Positions 51,074 through 59,221 of a stretch of DNA of 64,000 bases are shown here, piece by piece. This DNA is from Bradyrhizobium lablabi (GTDB lineage Bacteria > Pseudomonadota > Alphaproteobacteria > Rhizobiales > Xanthobacteraceae). Under the pieces are notes generated by a model. It had not been told where the DNA came from. It saw only the letters and a program-made list of their open reading frames with translations, and did no database searches. The position numbers were made by a program, and so were the translations under genes. Where the stretch lies: NCBI RefSeq assembly GCF_900141755.1, contig NZ_LT670844.1:1736001-1800000 (forward strand), in the 5' to 3' direction. The first letter of the stretch is position 1, and each line of letters begins with the position of its first letter.

Positions 51074-52312
51074 ATGACCCGCTACAGCCGACGAACTCTG
51101 TTGAAGGCGAGCGCCGCCTTCGCCGGCGCTTCAGCACTCGGATTTCCGTCCATCGTCAGTGGCCAGACGGAGAAAATAAAAATTGGTCATCTGACGCCCC
51201 TGACCGGTTTTCTCGGCGCGCTCGGCGCCTATGCCACGCTCGGCATGCGGATGGCCGAGGAAGAAATCAACCAGGCCGGCGGCATCATGGGCCGCCAGCT
51301 CGAAGTGATTTCGGAAGATTCGGTCAATCCCGCCACCGCCGCCACCAAAGCGCAGCGCATGCTGGAGCAGGATGGCGTGCCGGTGCTGATCGGCGAAATC
51401 AATTCGGCTTCCGCGCTCACCATCATGCAGGTGGCCGACCGCAACAAGAAACTGTTCATGCAGGTCGGCGCCCGTTCCGACGCGCTGCGCGGCAAGAACT
51501 GCAACAAATTCACGTTCCACGTCGACATCCCGAACACGGTGATGGTCAACACGGTCGGCAAGGCCTTGTTGCGCGACAACATGGTAAAAGACAAAAAATT
51601 CTTCACGCTGACGGCCGACTATATTTTCGGCCATGATCTGCTCAATGCGGCCAAGCGCTTCTTCGGCGCCAACCAGGGCAATCTGATCGGCGACGAACTG
51701 ATCGCGACCGACGTCACCGACTTCAGCCCTTATCTCTTGAAAATTCGTCAGGCAAAACCCGACGTAGTCTGCTCGAACCTCGCCGGTAATCAGGTGACGA
51801 CGCTGATCAAGCAATATGCCGAGTTCGACCTGCCCTATCCGATCGTCGGCTTCAATCTCAACACCGCGGACGCCTGGGCGGCGGGCGAAGGCAACCTCGC
51901 CGGGACCTGGCCGACGGTCTGGTATCACACCCTCGACGTTCCCTCATCGAAGAGCTTCGTCGAGAAGTTCACCAAAAAGAACGGCAAGCCGCCGGAGAAC
52001 CACGCCTGGATCGAATACGTCTCGTTCAAGATGATGGCGCAGGCCATGAACGAGACCAAATCCACCGACACCGATAAGCTGATCGGTTACTTCGAAAAAG
52101 AAACCCAGTTCGATGTCCTCAAGGCGCGAAAAGCCTATTTCCGGTCGTGGGATCATCAATTGGTGCAGGAGGCCTATACGTTCACGCCCAAGCCGAAGGG
52201 CCAGGCCAAGGATAAATGGGATTTCATCGCGCTGGGAGCCGCCGTTCCCAACGCGAATGAGCCACTCGAAGTGATCAATCCGACCAAAGAGCAGAACCCC
52301 TGCTCGTTGTAA
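51074..52312 (+). CDS. Branched-chain-type ABC transporter binding protein (LivK-like), 412 aa
   Basis: Periplasmic receptor of the HAAT family (Peripla_BP_6). A Tat signal SRRTLLKASAAFAGASALGF (residues 5-24) is followed by KIKIGHLTPLTGFLGALGAY, the standard first strand. GGIMGRQLEVISEDSVNPAT and VLIGEINSASALTIMQVADR form the ligand-binding lobe. LTADYIFGHDLLNAAKRFFG near 180 has the second lobe. The Tyr-Asp pair that grips an amino-acid alpha-amine is not evident, so the ligand may be a non-amino-acid such as an aromatic or aliphatic amide or acid. First gene of a plus-strand operon with LivH and the LivM-G-F fusion. Confidence 0.92.
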   Translation: MTRYSRRTLLKASAAFAGASALGFPSIVSGQTEKIKIGHLTPLTGFLGALGAYATLGMRMAEEEINQAGGIMGRQLEVISEDSVNPATAATKAQRMLEQDGVPVLIGEINSASALTIMQVADRNKKLFMQVGARSDALRGKNCNKFTFHVDIPNTVMVNTVGKALLRDNMVKDKKFFTLTADYIFGHDLLNAAKRFFGANQGNLIGDELIATDVTDFSPYLLKIRQAKPDVVCSNLAGNQVTTLIKQYAEFDLPYPIVGFNLNTADAWAAGEGNLAGTWPTVWYHTLDVPSSKSFVEKFTKKNGKPPENHAWIEYVSFKMMAQAMNETKSTDTDKLIGYFEKETQFDVLKARKAYFRSWDHQLVQEAYTFTPKPKGQAKDKWDFIALGAAVPNANEPLEVINPTKEQNPCSL

Positions 52313-52321
52313 CCCCGCGTA

Positions 52322-52349
52322 GCTCACCCGGCTGACGCGCCGGGTGAGC
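52322..52349 (+). promoter_or_regulatory. Perfect 11-bp stem-loop between the binding-protein gene and livH
   Basis: GCTCACCCGGC (52322-52332) and GCCGGGTGAGC (52339-52349) are exact reverse complements with loop TGACGC. It starts 10 bases after the binding-protein stop. No T-run follows. Hairpins here in transport operons stabilise the receptor mRNA or attenuate downstream genes so the receptor is made in excess; that role is inferred. Confidence 0.8.
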
Positions 52350-52403
52350 ACCAAATAGAGCGCAGTGCGGCGCGGCCGTCGTTAGGGACAACCTGGAGCG
52401 AGA

Positions 52404-53279
52404 ATGCAGTTCGGGTTCTTGCTGGAACAGGTGGTGAATGGCCTCGTTCTCGGAGGTTATTATCTGCTGATCGCGCTCGGGCTGTCGCTGATCTTCAGCG
52501 TCGGCGGCGTGGTCAATTTGGCGCATGGCGCGTTTTACGCGCTCGGCGCCTATGCCTCGGTCGAACTCACCAAATATCTCGGCTTTGGGCCGGCGGTCGT
52601 GATTTCGCCGCTCGCAGTCGCCCTGCTCGGCATCCTCTTTGAGCGATTCATCCTGCGCCGCTTCTACACGGCCGATCCGATCCTGAGCCTGTTGGTAACG
52701 TTTGGGCTCGCGATGGTCGCCGAGCAGGCGATCCGCATCATCTGGGGCGCGGCGCCCTTGTCCGCGTCGATGCCGCCGGCGTTTCGGGGCTCGATCATCC
52801 TCGGCGATTTCCTGTTCTCGCGTTACCGCGTGATGCTGCTCGCGGTGGTCGCGGTCGTGCTGCTCGGGGTCTGGCTGTTGCTGCACAAGACCTCGTTCGG
52901 CCGCGTGGTGCGCGCCGGCATCCAGCGGCCGGACATGGTCGCAGCGCTCGGCATCCGGCTGCAGCCCTACATGACCGCGATCGTGATGCTCGGCGTCGGC
53001 ATGGCGGCGATGGGCGGCGCCTTCTTTGCGCCGATCACGATCGTTCATCCGGCGATGGGGGCCGAGATCATCACGGTTGCCTTTGTCGTGGTGGTGATCG
53101 GGGGCCTGGGAAGCTTTTGGGGCGTCGTGATCGCCGCGCTTCTGGTCGGCGTGGTGCGCGGCATCACCATTCATTTTCTGCCCGCCGCCGGCGAAGCCTC
53201 GATCTATGTGCTGATGTTTTTGGTGTTGCTGGTGCGCCCGCGCGGGCTGCTCGGCGAGCGTATCGAGAAATTCGAATGA
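52404..53279 (+). CDS. livH: Branched-chain-type ABC transporter permease LivH, 291 aa
   Basis: Inner-membrane permease with about eight hydrophobic segments. The N-terminal family block is VNGLVLGGYYLLIALGLSLI, followed by the LivH signature VVNLAHGAFYALGAYASVEL. PDMVAALGIRLQPYMTAIVM near residue 175 is the EAA-like cytoplasmic loop, and GGLGSFWGVVIAALLVGVVR near 235 closes the pattern. Length is normal. Its stop overlaps the start of the fused LivM gene by four bases (ATGA). Confidence 0.92.
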   Translation: MQFGFLLEQVVNGLVLGGYYLLIALGLSLIFSVGGVVNLAHGAFYALGAYASVELTKYLGFGPAVVISPLAVALLGILFERFILRRFYTADPILSLLVTFGLAMVAEQAIRIIWGAAPLSASMPPAFRGSIILGDFLFSRYRVMLLAVVAVVLLGVWLLLHKTSFGRVVRAGIQRPDMVAALGIRLQPYMTAIVMLGVGMAAMGGAFFAPITIVHPAMGAEIITVAFVVVVIGGLGSFWGVVIAALLVGVVRGITIHFLPAAGEASIYVLMFLVLLVRPRGLLGERIEKFE

Positions 53280-55816
53280 TGGCAGCGTCTCCGATCGAAA
53301 AATATCGGCCGCTATGGTTGGCAGGCCTCGCTTTGGCCGCGCTGCCGTTCGCGTTGCCGCTGCTCGGCCTCTCGCTCAACACCGGAACCATGGTTGTGGC
53401 GCTGGCGATTGCAGCCATGGGGCTCAATCTCTGCGTCGGCTACACCGGATTGGTATCGTTCGGCCACGGCGCCTGGTTCGGCATCGGCGCCTATGCCGCG
53501 GGGTTGATCCAGCTGCACTGGTTCGGCGGCGAGATCTGGCTGCCATTGCTGCTGTCGATGCTCGTCGTCGCCGTGATGTCGGCGGCTGCCGGCGTCATCA
53601 TCCTGCGCCGCCGCGGCGTCTACTTCTCGCTGCTGACATTGGCGCTCGCCGCCCTCACCTACACCATCGCGTTCCGCTGGAGCGAGGTGACCGGCGGCGA
53701 AGATGGCCTCGGCGGCCTGAAGCGCGGCAGCATCGGGCCGTTTAGTCTCGACAATGCGCTCGCCTATTACATCATCGTCGCGCTGATCGGGTTGGGCGTG
53801 CTTTATGCGCTCATTCGCCTGGTGCGCTCGCCGTTCGGCCATGTGCTGGTGGCGATCCGCGAAAACCAGTTGCGGGCCACCTTCCAGGGCTATCCGGTCG
53901 AGCGCTACAAGCTCGGCGTGTTCGTGATCTCGGCTGTCGTGACCGGGCTCGCCGGCGCGCTACTGGCGTTTCAAACCTATCTGGTTTCGGCCGAAGCGGT
54001 GTCGGTGCCGTTCTCCGGCGAGATGCTGGCGATGGTGGTGATCGGCGGCATGCGCAGCATGCTTGGGCCGGCGCTCGGCGCGCTGTTCTTCATCCTGTTC
54101 CGCGAATTGTTTTCGATCTGGACGCCGAATTGGCTGCTGTGGTTCGGACTGACCTTCGTCGCCTTCGTGCTCTATTCGCCGGGCGGCCTGGTCGGCATCT
54201 GGGGCACAATAAGCCGACGCTGGTGGCCGGCGCCGGAAGAATCCGCCGCCATGAGCCGACGCAAGATCTACGACGGCCTGCCGCTGCCCGGTTTCCTTGC
54301 ACCCGAAGGCCTCAAAGGGACGGTGTTGCAAGTCGAAGGCATCTCAAAGAATTTCGGCGGCATCCGCGCGGTCAGCAATGCGAGCCTGGAAATCGGCGCC
54401 GGCGAAATCCATGCTTTGATCGGGCCGAACGGCGCCGGAAAAACCACGCTGTTCAACCTGATATCGGGCCTGCATCCGGCCGATGGCGGAACGGTTCGCC
54501 TCAATGGCAGGGAAATTCAGGGCGTGCCGTCCGAACTGATCTGCCACCGCGGGCTCACGCGCTCGTTTCAAATCACCAATCTGTTCCGCGGCCTGTCGAT
54601 CTACGAGAATTTACGCTTGTCGTTGCAGGCGCAAAGTAGCGGGCGATTCAACATCTGGCGCGATATCGACAGCTATCCGGAGGTGCACGCGCAAACCGCG
54701 GAACTGCTGAAATTCCTCGGCCTCGAAGGCATTGAGGCGATCGAAGGCGGCGAGCTCTCCTATGGTGGACAGCGGCTGGTGGATTTGGGCATTGCGCTCG
54801 GCTCCAAGCCACAGGTGCTGCTGCTGGACGAGCCGCTGGCGGGCCTTGCCGCGGCCGAGCGCGAACGGGTGTCGAACCTGATCAAGAACGTCGCCGTGAA
54901 CATCCCGATCCTGATCGTCGAGCACGACATCGATCGTGTGCTTGGTTTCTCGCAAAACGTCACCGTGATGAACCAGGGCGAAGTGCTGATGACGGGTTGT
55001 CCGAGTGCCGTGCGCGCAGATCTCCGCGTGCAGGCGATCTACACCGGCACCGGCATTCCCGAAGTCGAGCACAGCCGCAGCGATGAGGCCAGGCGCGACG
55101 CCGCCCCAATCCTGCGATTTGAGGCCGTCAACACCTTCTATGGCAAGAGCCATATCCTGCATGACGCGACGCTGGATGTACGCGAAGGCGAGATCGTCGC
55201 ATTGCTGGGACGCAACGGCGCCGGCAAGTCCACGCTATTGAAGACACTAGCCGGGTTGGTCCCGCTGGCATCCGGCACGATCGAATATCAGGGAGGCGAT
55301 ATCTCGCGTTTGCCGGCGCCGGATATCGCGCGGTTGGGGATCGGCTACGTGCCGCAGGGGCGCGGCCTGTTCGCGGGCATGACGGTGCGGGAAAATCTCT
55401 CGCTCGGGCGGCTCGCGCGCAAGACCGACGGCAAGAACGGCGTGGTGTGGAGCGAGGAACTAATTCTGGAATATTTTCCGCGCCTGAGAGAGCGCATGGA
55501 TGTCGCGGCGGATTATCTCTCCGGCGGCGAGCAGCAGATGGTGGCGGTAGCGCGCGCCATGTCGGGTAACGTAAAATTGCTGCTTCTGGACGAGCCGTTC
55601 GAGGGCCTGGCGCCGGCCGTGATCCTGGAACTGTTCAAGGTGTTCGATCTGTTGCGCCGGCATACTTCCATCGTGATCGTCGAGCACAATCTCGATCTGG
55701 TGCTGGCGCTGGCCGACCGCGTATTTGCGCTTGAGCGCGGCGCGGTGTTTTACCAGGGCCCCGCGGCGCCGCTGTTGACTGACCTCGAATATCGCAAAAA
55801 GATCCTGTGGCTGTGA
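53276..55816 (+). CDS. Fused ABC transporter protein: LivM permease + LivG ATPase + LivF ATPase, 846 aa
   Basis: One polypeptide holds three usually separate subunits. Residues 1 to about 315 form LivM, with about eight hydrophobic segments (MGLNLCVGYTGLVSFGHGAW near 42; RGVYFSLLTLALAALTYTIA near 112). From about 345 an ATPase of the LivG type follows: Walker A GPNGAGKTT near 383, signature LSYGGQRLVDLG, Walker B VLLLDEPLAGL. From about 611 comes a LivF-type ATPase: Walker A GRNGAGKST near 644, LSGGEQQMVAVARAM, LLLLDEPFEGL. All motifs look intact. The linker 315-345 holds AAMSRRKIYDGLPLPGF with an ATG near 54252 that could be an internal start. ATG at 53276 overlaps LivH by four bases. Confidence 0.93.
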   Translation: MMAASPIEKYRPLWLAGLALAALPFALPLLGLSLNTGTMVVALAIAAMGLNLCVGYTGLVSFGHGAWFGIGAYAAGLIQLHWFGGEIWLPLLLSMLVVAVMSAAAGVIILRRRGVYFSLLTLALAALTYTIAFRWSEVTGGEDGLGGLKRGSIGPFSLDNALAYYIIVALIGLGVLYALIRLVRSPFGHVLVAIRENQLRATFQGYPVERYKLGVFVISAVVTGLAGALLAFQTYLVSAEAVSVPFSGEMLAMVVIGGMRSMLGPALGALFFILFRELFSIWTPNWLLWFGLTFVAFVLYSPGGLVGIWGTISRRWWPAPEESAAMSRRKIYDGLPLPGFLAPEGLKGTVLQVEGISKNFGGIRAVSNASLEIGAGEIHALIGPNGAGKTTLFNLISGLHPADGGTVRLNGREIQGVPSELICHRGLTRSFQITNLFRGLSIYENLRLSLQAQSSGRFNIWRDIDSYPEVHAQTAELLKFLGLEGIEAIEGGELSYGGQRLVDLGIALGSKPQVLLLDEPLAGLAAAERERVSNLIKNVAVNIPILIVEHDIDRVLGFSQNVTVMNQGEVLMTGCPSAVRADLRVQAIYTGTGIPEVEHSRSDEARRDAAPILRFEAVNTFYGKSHILHDATLDVREGEIVALLGRNGAGKSTLLKTLAGLVPLASGTIEYQGGDISRLPAPDIARLGIGYVPQGRGLFAGMTVRENLSLGRLARKTDGKNGVVWSEELILEYFPRLRERMDVAADYLSGGEQQMVAVARAMSGNVKLLLLDEPFEGLAPAVILELFKVFDLLRRHTSIVIVEHNLDLVLALADRVFALERGAVFYQGPAAPLLTDLEYRKKILWL

Positions 55817-55834
55817 TCCCTTAAGGAGGCGACC

Positions 55835-56794
55835 ATGCGATACTTGGTTGCGGCTTTGGTAGCCGGCTCAGCGGTCCTGGCCGCCGGCCACGCCAAGGCG
55901 GCGGAGGAGAAGATGACCATCGCGGTCTTCACCAAGAACCTGACCAATCCGGCCTATGAGGCGTTCCGTATCGCCGCCGATCAGGTCGCGCATGCGGCCG
56001 GCGCGCGGGTCGTCCATTATGTCCCGAAGCAGCCGGATAACGTCGACGAGCAGAAGGCCATGGTCGAGCAGGCGCTGAAGGACCGGCCTGACGCCGTCGT
56101 GTTCATTCCCGTCGATGACGTTGCGATGATCGATTCAGTGAAAAAGCTCAACGAAGCAAAAATCCCGATCGTGCTCGCCTCCAATCCGCTGCCCGGCAGC
56201 TTCGTGACTTTCGTCGGCGCCGACGATTTCGAGATCGGATACCGTGAAGCGCGCTATTTGTTCGAGCATCTCGGCGGCAAGGGCAAGATCGTCGTCATCG
56301 AGGGCACCCCGGCGGCGCCAACCAACCGCGAGCGGGTGCGCGGCTATAAACGCGCTTTCGCCGAATATCCTGATATCGAGGTGCTGGAATCCGGCGTCGG
56401 CAACTACCAGCAGCCCGACGCCAAACGCGTGATGGAAAAATTCCTCGCCGGGCACACGCAGATCGATGCTGTATTGTCGGCCAATGACGGCATGGCGCTC
56501 GGCGCGCTGGAGGCGCTGAAGGAGGCAAACCGGACTTCGATCGTGATCGGCATCAACGGCATCCTGCCGGCCGTAAAACTGATCGAAACCGGCGCAATCC
56601 TGGCTTCAGCCGATTTCAACATGTTCAAGATCGGCTGCGCCGCGACCCGCGCGGCGCTGCGCCATCTCAAGGGCGAGCCGCTGCCCGAAAAAATCATGTT
56701 GCCGGCCGAGATCATTGACAAGACCAATTACAAGGCATGGCTGGTCCCGGTCGATCAGCGGTCCTGCCCGAAATGGAACGAGATCGTCAAGTGA
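55835..56794 (+). CDS. Sugar-type ABC transporter binding protein (RbsB-like), 319 aa
   Basis: Periplasmic binding protein of the Peripla_BP_4 type. Signal peptide RYLVAALVAGSAVLAAGHAK (cut before AAEEK). The opening EKMTIAVFTKNLTNPAYEAF is that of ribose/galactose receptors. KDRPDAVVFIPVDDVAMIDS and AKIPIVLASNPLP give the first lobe, VIEGTPAAPTNRERVRGYKR the hinge. DAVLSANDGMALGALEALKE is the typical D-x-x-x-x-N-D-x-x-A-x-G-A block. It follows the Liv fusion gene by 18 bases and is likely co-transcribed. No sugar permease or ATPase of the RbsAC type is nearby, so it may feed a distant transporter or sense a ligand. Confidence 0.9.
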   Translation: MRYLVAALVAGSAVLAAGHAKAAEEKMTIAVFTKNLTNPAYEAFRIAADQVAHAAGARVVHYVPKQPDNVDEQKAMVEQALKDRPDAVVFIPVDDVAMIDSVKKLNEAKIPIVLASNPLPGSFVTFVGADDFEIGYREARYLFEHLGGKGKIVVIEGTPAAPTNRERVRGYKRAFAEYPDIEVLESGVGNYQQPDAKRVMEKFLAGHTQIDAVLSANDGMALGALEALKEANRTSIVIGINGILPAVKLIETGAILASADFNMFKIGCAATRAALRHLKGEPLPEKIMLPAEIIDKTNYKAWLVPVDQRSCPKWNEIVK

Positions 56795-56929
56795 CGGAAA
56801 ACCTCGCCACGGCCTGCTCGTTTTAAGGATTATTCGGTTGCGAATAACAGCAGCCTCGTTGGATAGTGCTGCGGACGATCAACGCCGGTCCATGGCCTGG
56901 TGAAATCGCCGAGCTTGCGAGGGAACAAA

Positions 56930-58072
56930 ATGACAAAACTCTCCGTCGCCATTGTGGGAGCGGGCATGGGCGGGCTTGCGACCGCGGCCGCGCTGCACCG
57001 GGCCGGCATTGCCGTCAACGTTTACGAACAGGCCTCGAAATTCACCCGGCTCGGCGCCGGCATCCAGATCGGCTGCAATGCGATGAAAGTCTTGCGTGGT
57101 CTCGGCCTCGAGCCGGTGATGCGCGCGAGCGCGTTTTATCCGCGCTCCTGGAACAACCGGGAATACGACAGCGGCGAAGTCCGCTTCGACATGATTTTCG
57201 GCGAGACGGCGGAAGGACGATATGGCGCGCCCTATCTGCTCGGCCATCGCGGCGACCTTCATTCCGCGCTTTTAAGCGCCGTGCCGGAACAAGCCATTCA
57301 TCTCGACCACCGTATGGTCGGTATCGAGCAGCACGCGGACCGTGGCGTGACGTTAACATTTGCGAACGGAAACTCGGCCGAGGCCGACGCGGTGGTGGCG
57401 TCCGACGGGGTTCATTCATTCGTCAGCGACCAATTGTTCGGCAAGGACGAAGCAAACTTCACCGGCCGGATTGCCTATCGCACGGTGTTTCCGGCAGCGC
57501 TGCTGAACGGTTATCAAATCGGCGATTGCACCAAATGGTGGGGCCCGGATCGTCATATCGTGATCTATTACGTCAAGCCGGATCGCAGCGAGGTCTACTT
57601 CGTTACCAGCCAGCCCGAACCGAATTTTACGGTCGAGTCATGGTCGGCGCTGGGAGACGTCAATGAGGTGCGCAAGGACTTCGCCGATTTCCACCCCGAG
57701 GTTCGCCACGTTCTGGGCGCCTGCCCGTCGGTTCACAAATGGGCACTGCTCGATCGCGATCCCCAGTCGCGTTGGAGCCAGGGCAATATCACCCTGTTGG
57801 GCGACGCCTGCCATCCGATGACACCCTATATGGCGCAAGGTGCGGCGATGGCGATCGAAGATGCCGCCGTGCTGTCGCGCTGCCTGAAGGGTGTCGGTCG
57901 TGACGGCGTCGAGACCGCGTTCCGCCGCTTCGAGGCAACCCGCAAGCCCCGCACCACGCGCGTTCAATTGAGCTCGCGCACCAATACCTGGCTCAAAACC
58001 CGGACCGATCCCGACTGGGTCTATGGTTACGACGCCTGGAATGAACCGCTTGCCGAACTTGAAGCGGCGTAG
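56930..58072 (+). CDS. FAD monooxygenase, 6-hydroxynicotinate 3-monooxygenase-like, 380 aa
   Basis: Class A flavoprotein monooxygenase. GAGGGAAC precedes the ATG at 56930. FAD fingerprint SVAIVGAGMGGLATAAALHR (residues 5-24), then EQASKFTRLGAGIQIGCNAM. The GDACHP-type late motif is ITLLGDACHPMTPYMAQGAA near 285, and the middle segment VVASDGVHSFVSDQLFG near 155 is the DG fingerprint. Segments TKWWGPDRHIVIYYVKPDRS and EVYFVTSQPEPNFTVESWSA resemble NicC of nicotinate degradation, which hydroxylates and decarboxylates 6-hydroxynicotinate. Other salicylate-hydroxylase-type substrates are possible. It lies between the sugar-type receptor and a Bug receptor on the same strand. Confidence 0.85.
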   Translation: MTKLSVAIVGAGMGGLATAAALHRAGIAVNVYEQASKFTRLGAGIQIGCNAMKVLRGLGLEPVMRASAFYPRSWNNREYDSGEVRFDMIFGETAEGRYGAPYLLGHRGDLHSALLSAVPEQAIHLDHRMVGIEQHADRGVTLTFANGNSAEADAVVASDGVHSFVSDQLFGKDEANFTGRIAYRTVFPAALLNGYQIGDCTKWWGPDRHIVIYYVKPDRSEVYFVTSQPEPNFTVESWSALGDVNEVRKDFADFHPEVRHVLGACPSVHKWALLDRDPQSRWSQGNITLLGDACHPMTPYMAQGAAMAIEDAAVLSRCLKGVGRDGVETAFRRFEATRKPRTTRVQLSSRTNTWLKTRTDPDWVYGYDAWNEPLAELEAA

Positions 58073-58111
58073 TCTAGAAGCGGGGCAATCTCGGCGAAAG
58101 ATTCGGGAGGA

Positions 58112-59089
58112 ATGATGCGCAAAGCCCTTATCGCGCTTGCTGCCGCTGCGTCGTTGATGCTGGCCGGCGCCGCCCACGCCGAGGACTGGCCGACGCGGCC
58201 GCTCACCATGATCAACCCGTTCGCGGCCGGCGGACCAAACGACGTCGTGGCGCGGCTGTTCGCGCAGCGCATGGGCGAAATCCTGGGCCAATCGATCGTG
58301 ATTGAAAATATCGGCGGCGCCGGCGGCATGAGCGGCGCCGATCGGGTCGCGAAAGCGCCGCCCGACGGTTACACTTTCCTGCAGGGCACCGTCGGCACCC
58401 AGGCGCAGAACCAGACGCTGTTCAAGACTCCCGCCTATAATTCCCTGACGGATTTTGCGCCGGTGGCGCTCGTGGTCGAAGCGCCGCTGGTACTGATCGC
58501 GCGCAAGGATCTCCCGGTCAACGACATGAAGGAATTCGTCGCCTACGCCAAGGCCAACAAGGAAAAGATGCAATACGGTTCCGCCGGCACTGGGTCTGCG
58601 ATCCATCTCGGCTGCGCGCTGGTGAATATGGTCGCCGGGCTTGACGTCGTCCACGTTCCCTACCGCGGCGCCAATCCGGCGATGCAGGATCTGATGAGCG
58701 GCCGGGTCGATTATCTCTGCGATATCATCACGACCGCAAAACCGCAGATCGACGCCGGCACGGTGAAGGCGATCGCCATCCTGACCAAGGCGCGATCGCC
58801 GGTGCTGCCCAACGTCCCCACCGCGATCGAGCAGGGCTTTGATGTCGACGCCTATACCTGGAATGCGTTTTTCCTGCCGAAGGGAACGCCCGAGGCGATC
58901 GTCCGCAAACTCAACCAGGCAACGGTTGAGGCCATGAAAACGCCGGCGCTGCGGCAAAAGCTCGAAGCCGCCGGCCTGATCCTGGTTTCCGAGGATCGCA
59001 CCACGCCGGAATATCTGGCAAAGTTCGTGCAGAGCGAAATCGCAAAATGGGTGGTGCCGATCAAGGCCGGCGGCATCAGCGTCGAGTGA
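58112..59089 (+). CDS. Bug/TctC-family receptor, 325 aa
   Basis: Second tripartite-tricarboxylate-type receptor in the window. Signal peptide MRKALIALAAAASLMLAGAA (cut after AHA). Bug blocks: WPTRPLTMINPFAAGGPNDV, IVIENIGGAGGMSGADRVAK, PPDGYTFLQGTVGTQAQNQT, VPYRGANPAMQDLMSGRVDY and LPNVPTAIEQGF. The ribosome site GGGAGGA is right before two ATGs (58112, 58115); the second is better spaced. No membrane components nearby. It follows the flavin monooxygenase by 39 bases, so probably supplies or senses its aromatic acid substrate. Confidence 0.9.
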   Translation: MMRKALIALAAAASLMLAGAAHAEDWPTRPLTMINPFAAGGPNDVVARLFAQRMGEILGQSIVIENIGGAGGMSGADRVAKAPPDGYTFLQGTVGTQAQNQTLFKTPAYNSLTDFAPVALVVEAPLVLIARKDLPVNDMKEFVAYAKANKEKMQYGSAGTGSAIHLGCALVNMVAGLDVVHVPYRGANPAMQDLMSGRVDYLCDIITTAKPQIDAGTVKAIAILTKARSPVLPNVPTAIEQGFDVDAYTWNAFFLPKGTPEAIVRKLNQATVEAMKTPALRQKLEAAGLILVSEDRTTPEYLAKFVQSEIAKWVVPIKAGGISVE

Positions 59090-59115
59090 CGAAGGTGCCG
59101 GGACCGACTCGCGGC

Positions 59116-59221
59116 GATCCTTCGAGACGCCGCGCAAGCGCGCGGCTCCTCAGGATGAGGTCCTTTAGACCCTCATGGTGAGGAGCGCGGCAGCGCCGCG
59201 CGTCTCGAACCATGAAGGCCC
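59116..59221. repeat. REP-like palindromic element
   Basis: ATCCTTCGAGACGCCGCGCA with GGCTCCTCAGGATGAGG, then CCCTCATGGTGAGGAGCGCG, GCAGCGCCGCGCGTCTCGAA and CCATGAAGG. Two nested hairpins of the type dispersed in Bradyrhizobium genomes, between two convergent genes. Related to the element at 44057-44191. Confidence 0.8.

Noticed and set aside
52275..53174. 299-codon minus-strand open frame rich in His, Asp and Arg
   Set aside because: Antisense of livH; every hydrophobic codon of the permease reads as a charged one on the other strand.
57638..59137. 499-codon minus-strand open frame
   Set aside because: Arg/His-rich shadow of the monooxygenase and Bug receptor genes; no ribosome site or motif. 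Long shadow frames are expected in GC-rich DNA.
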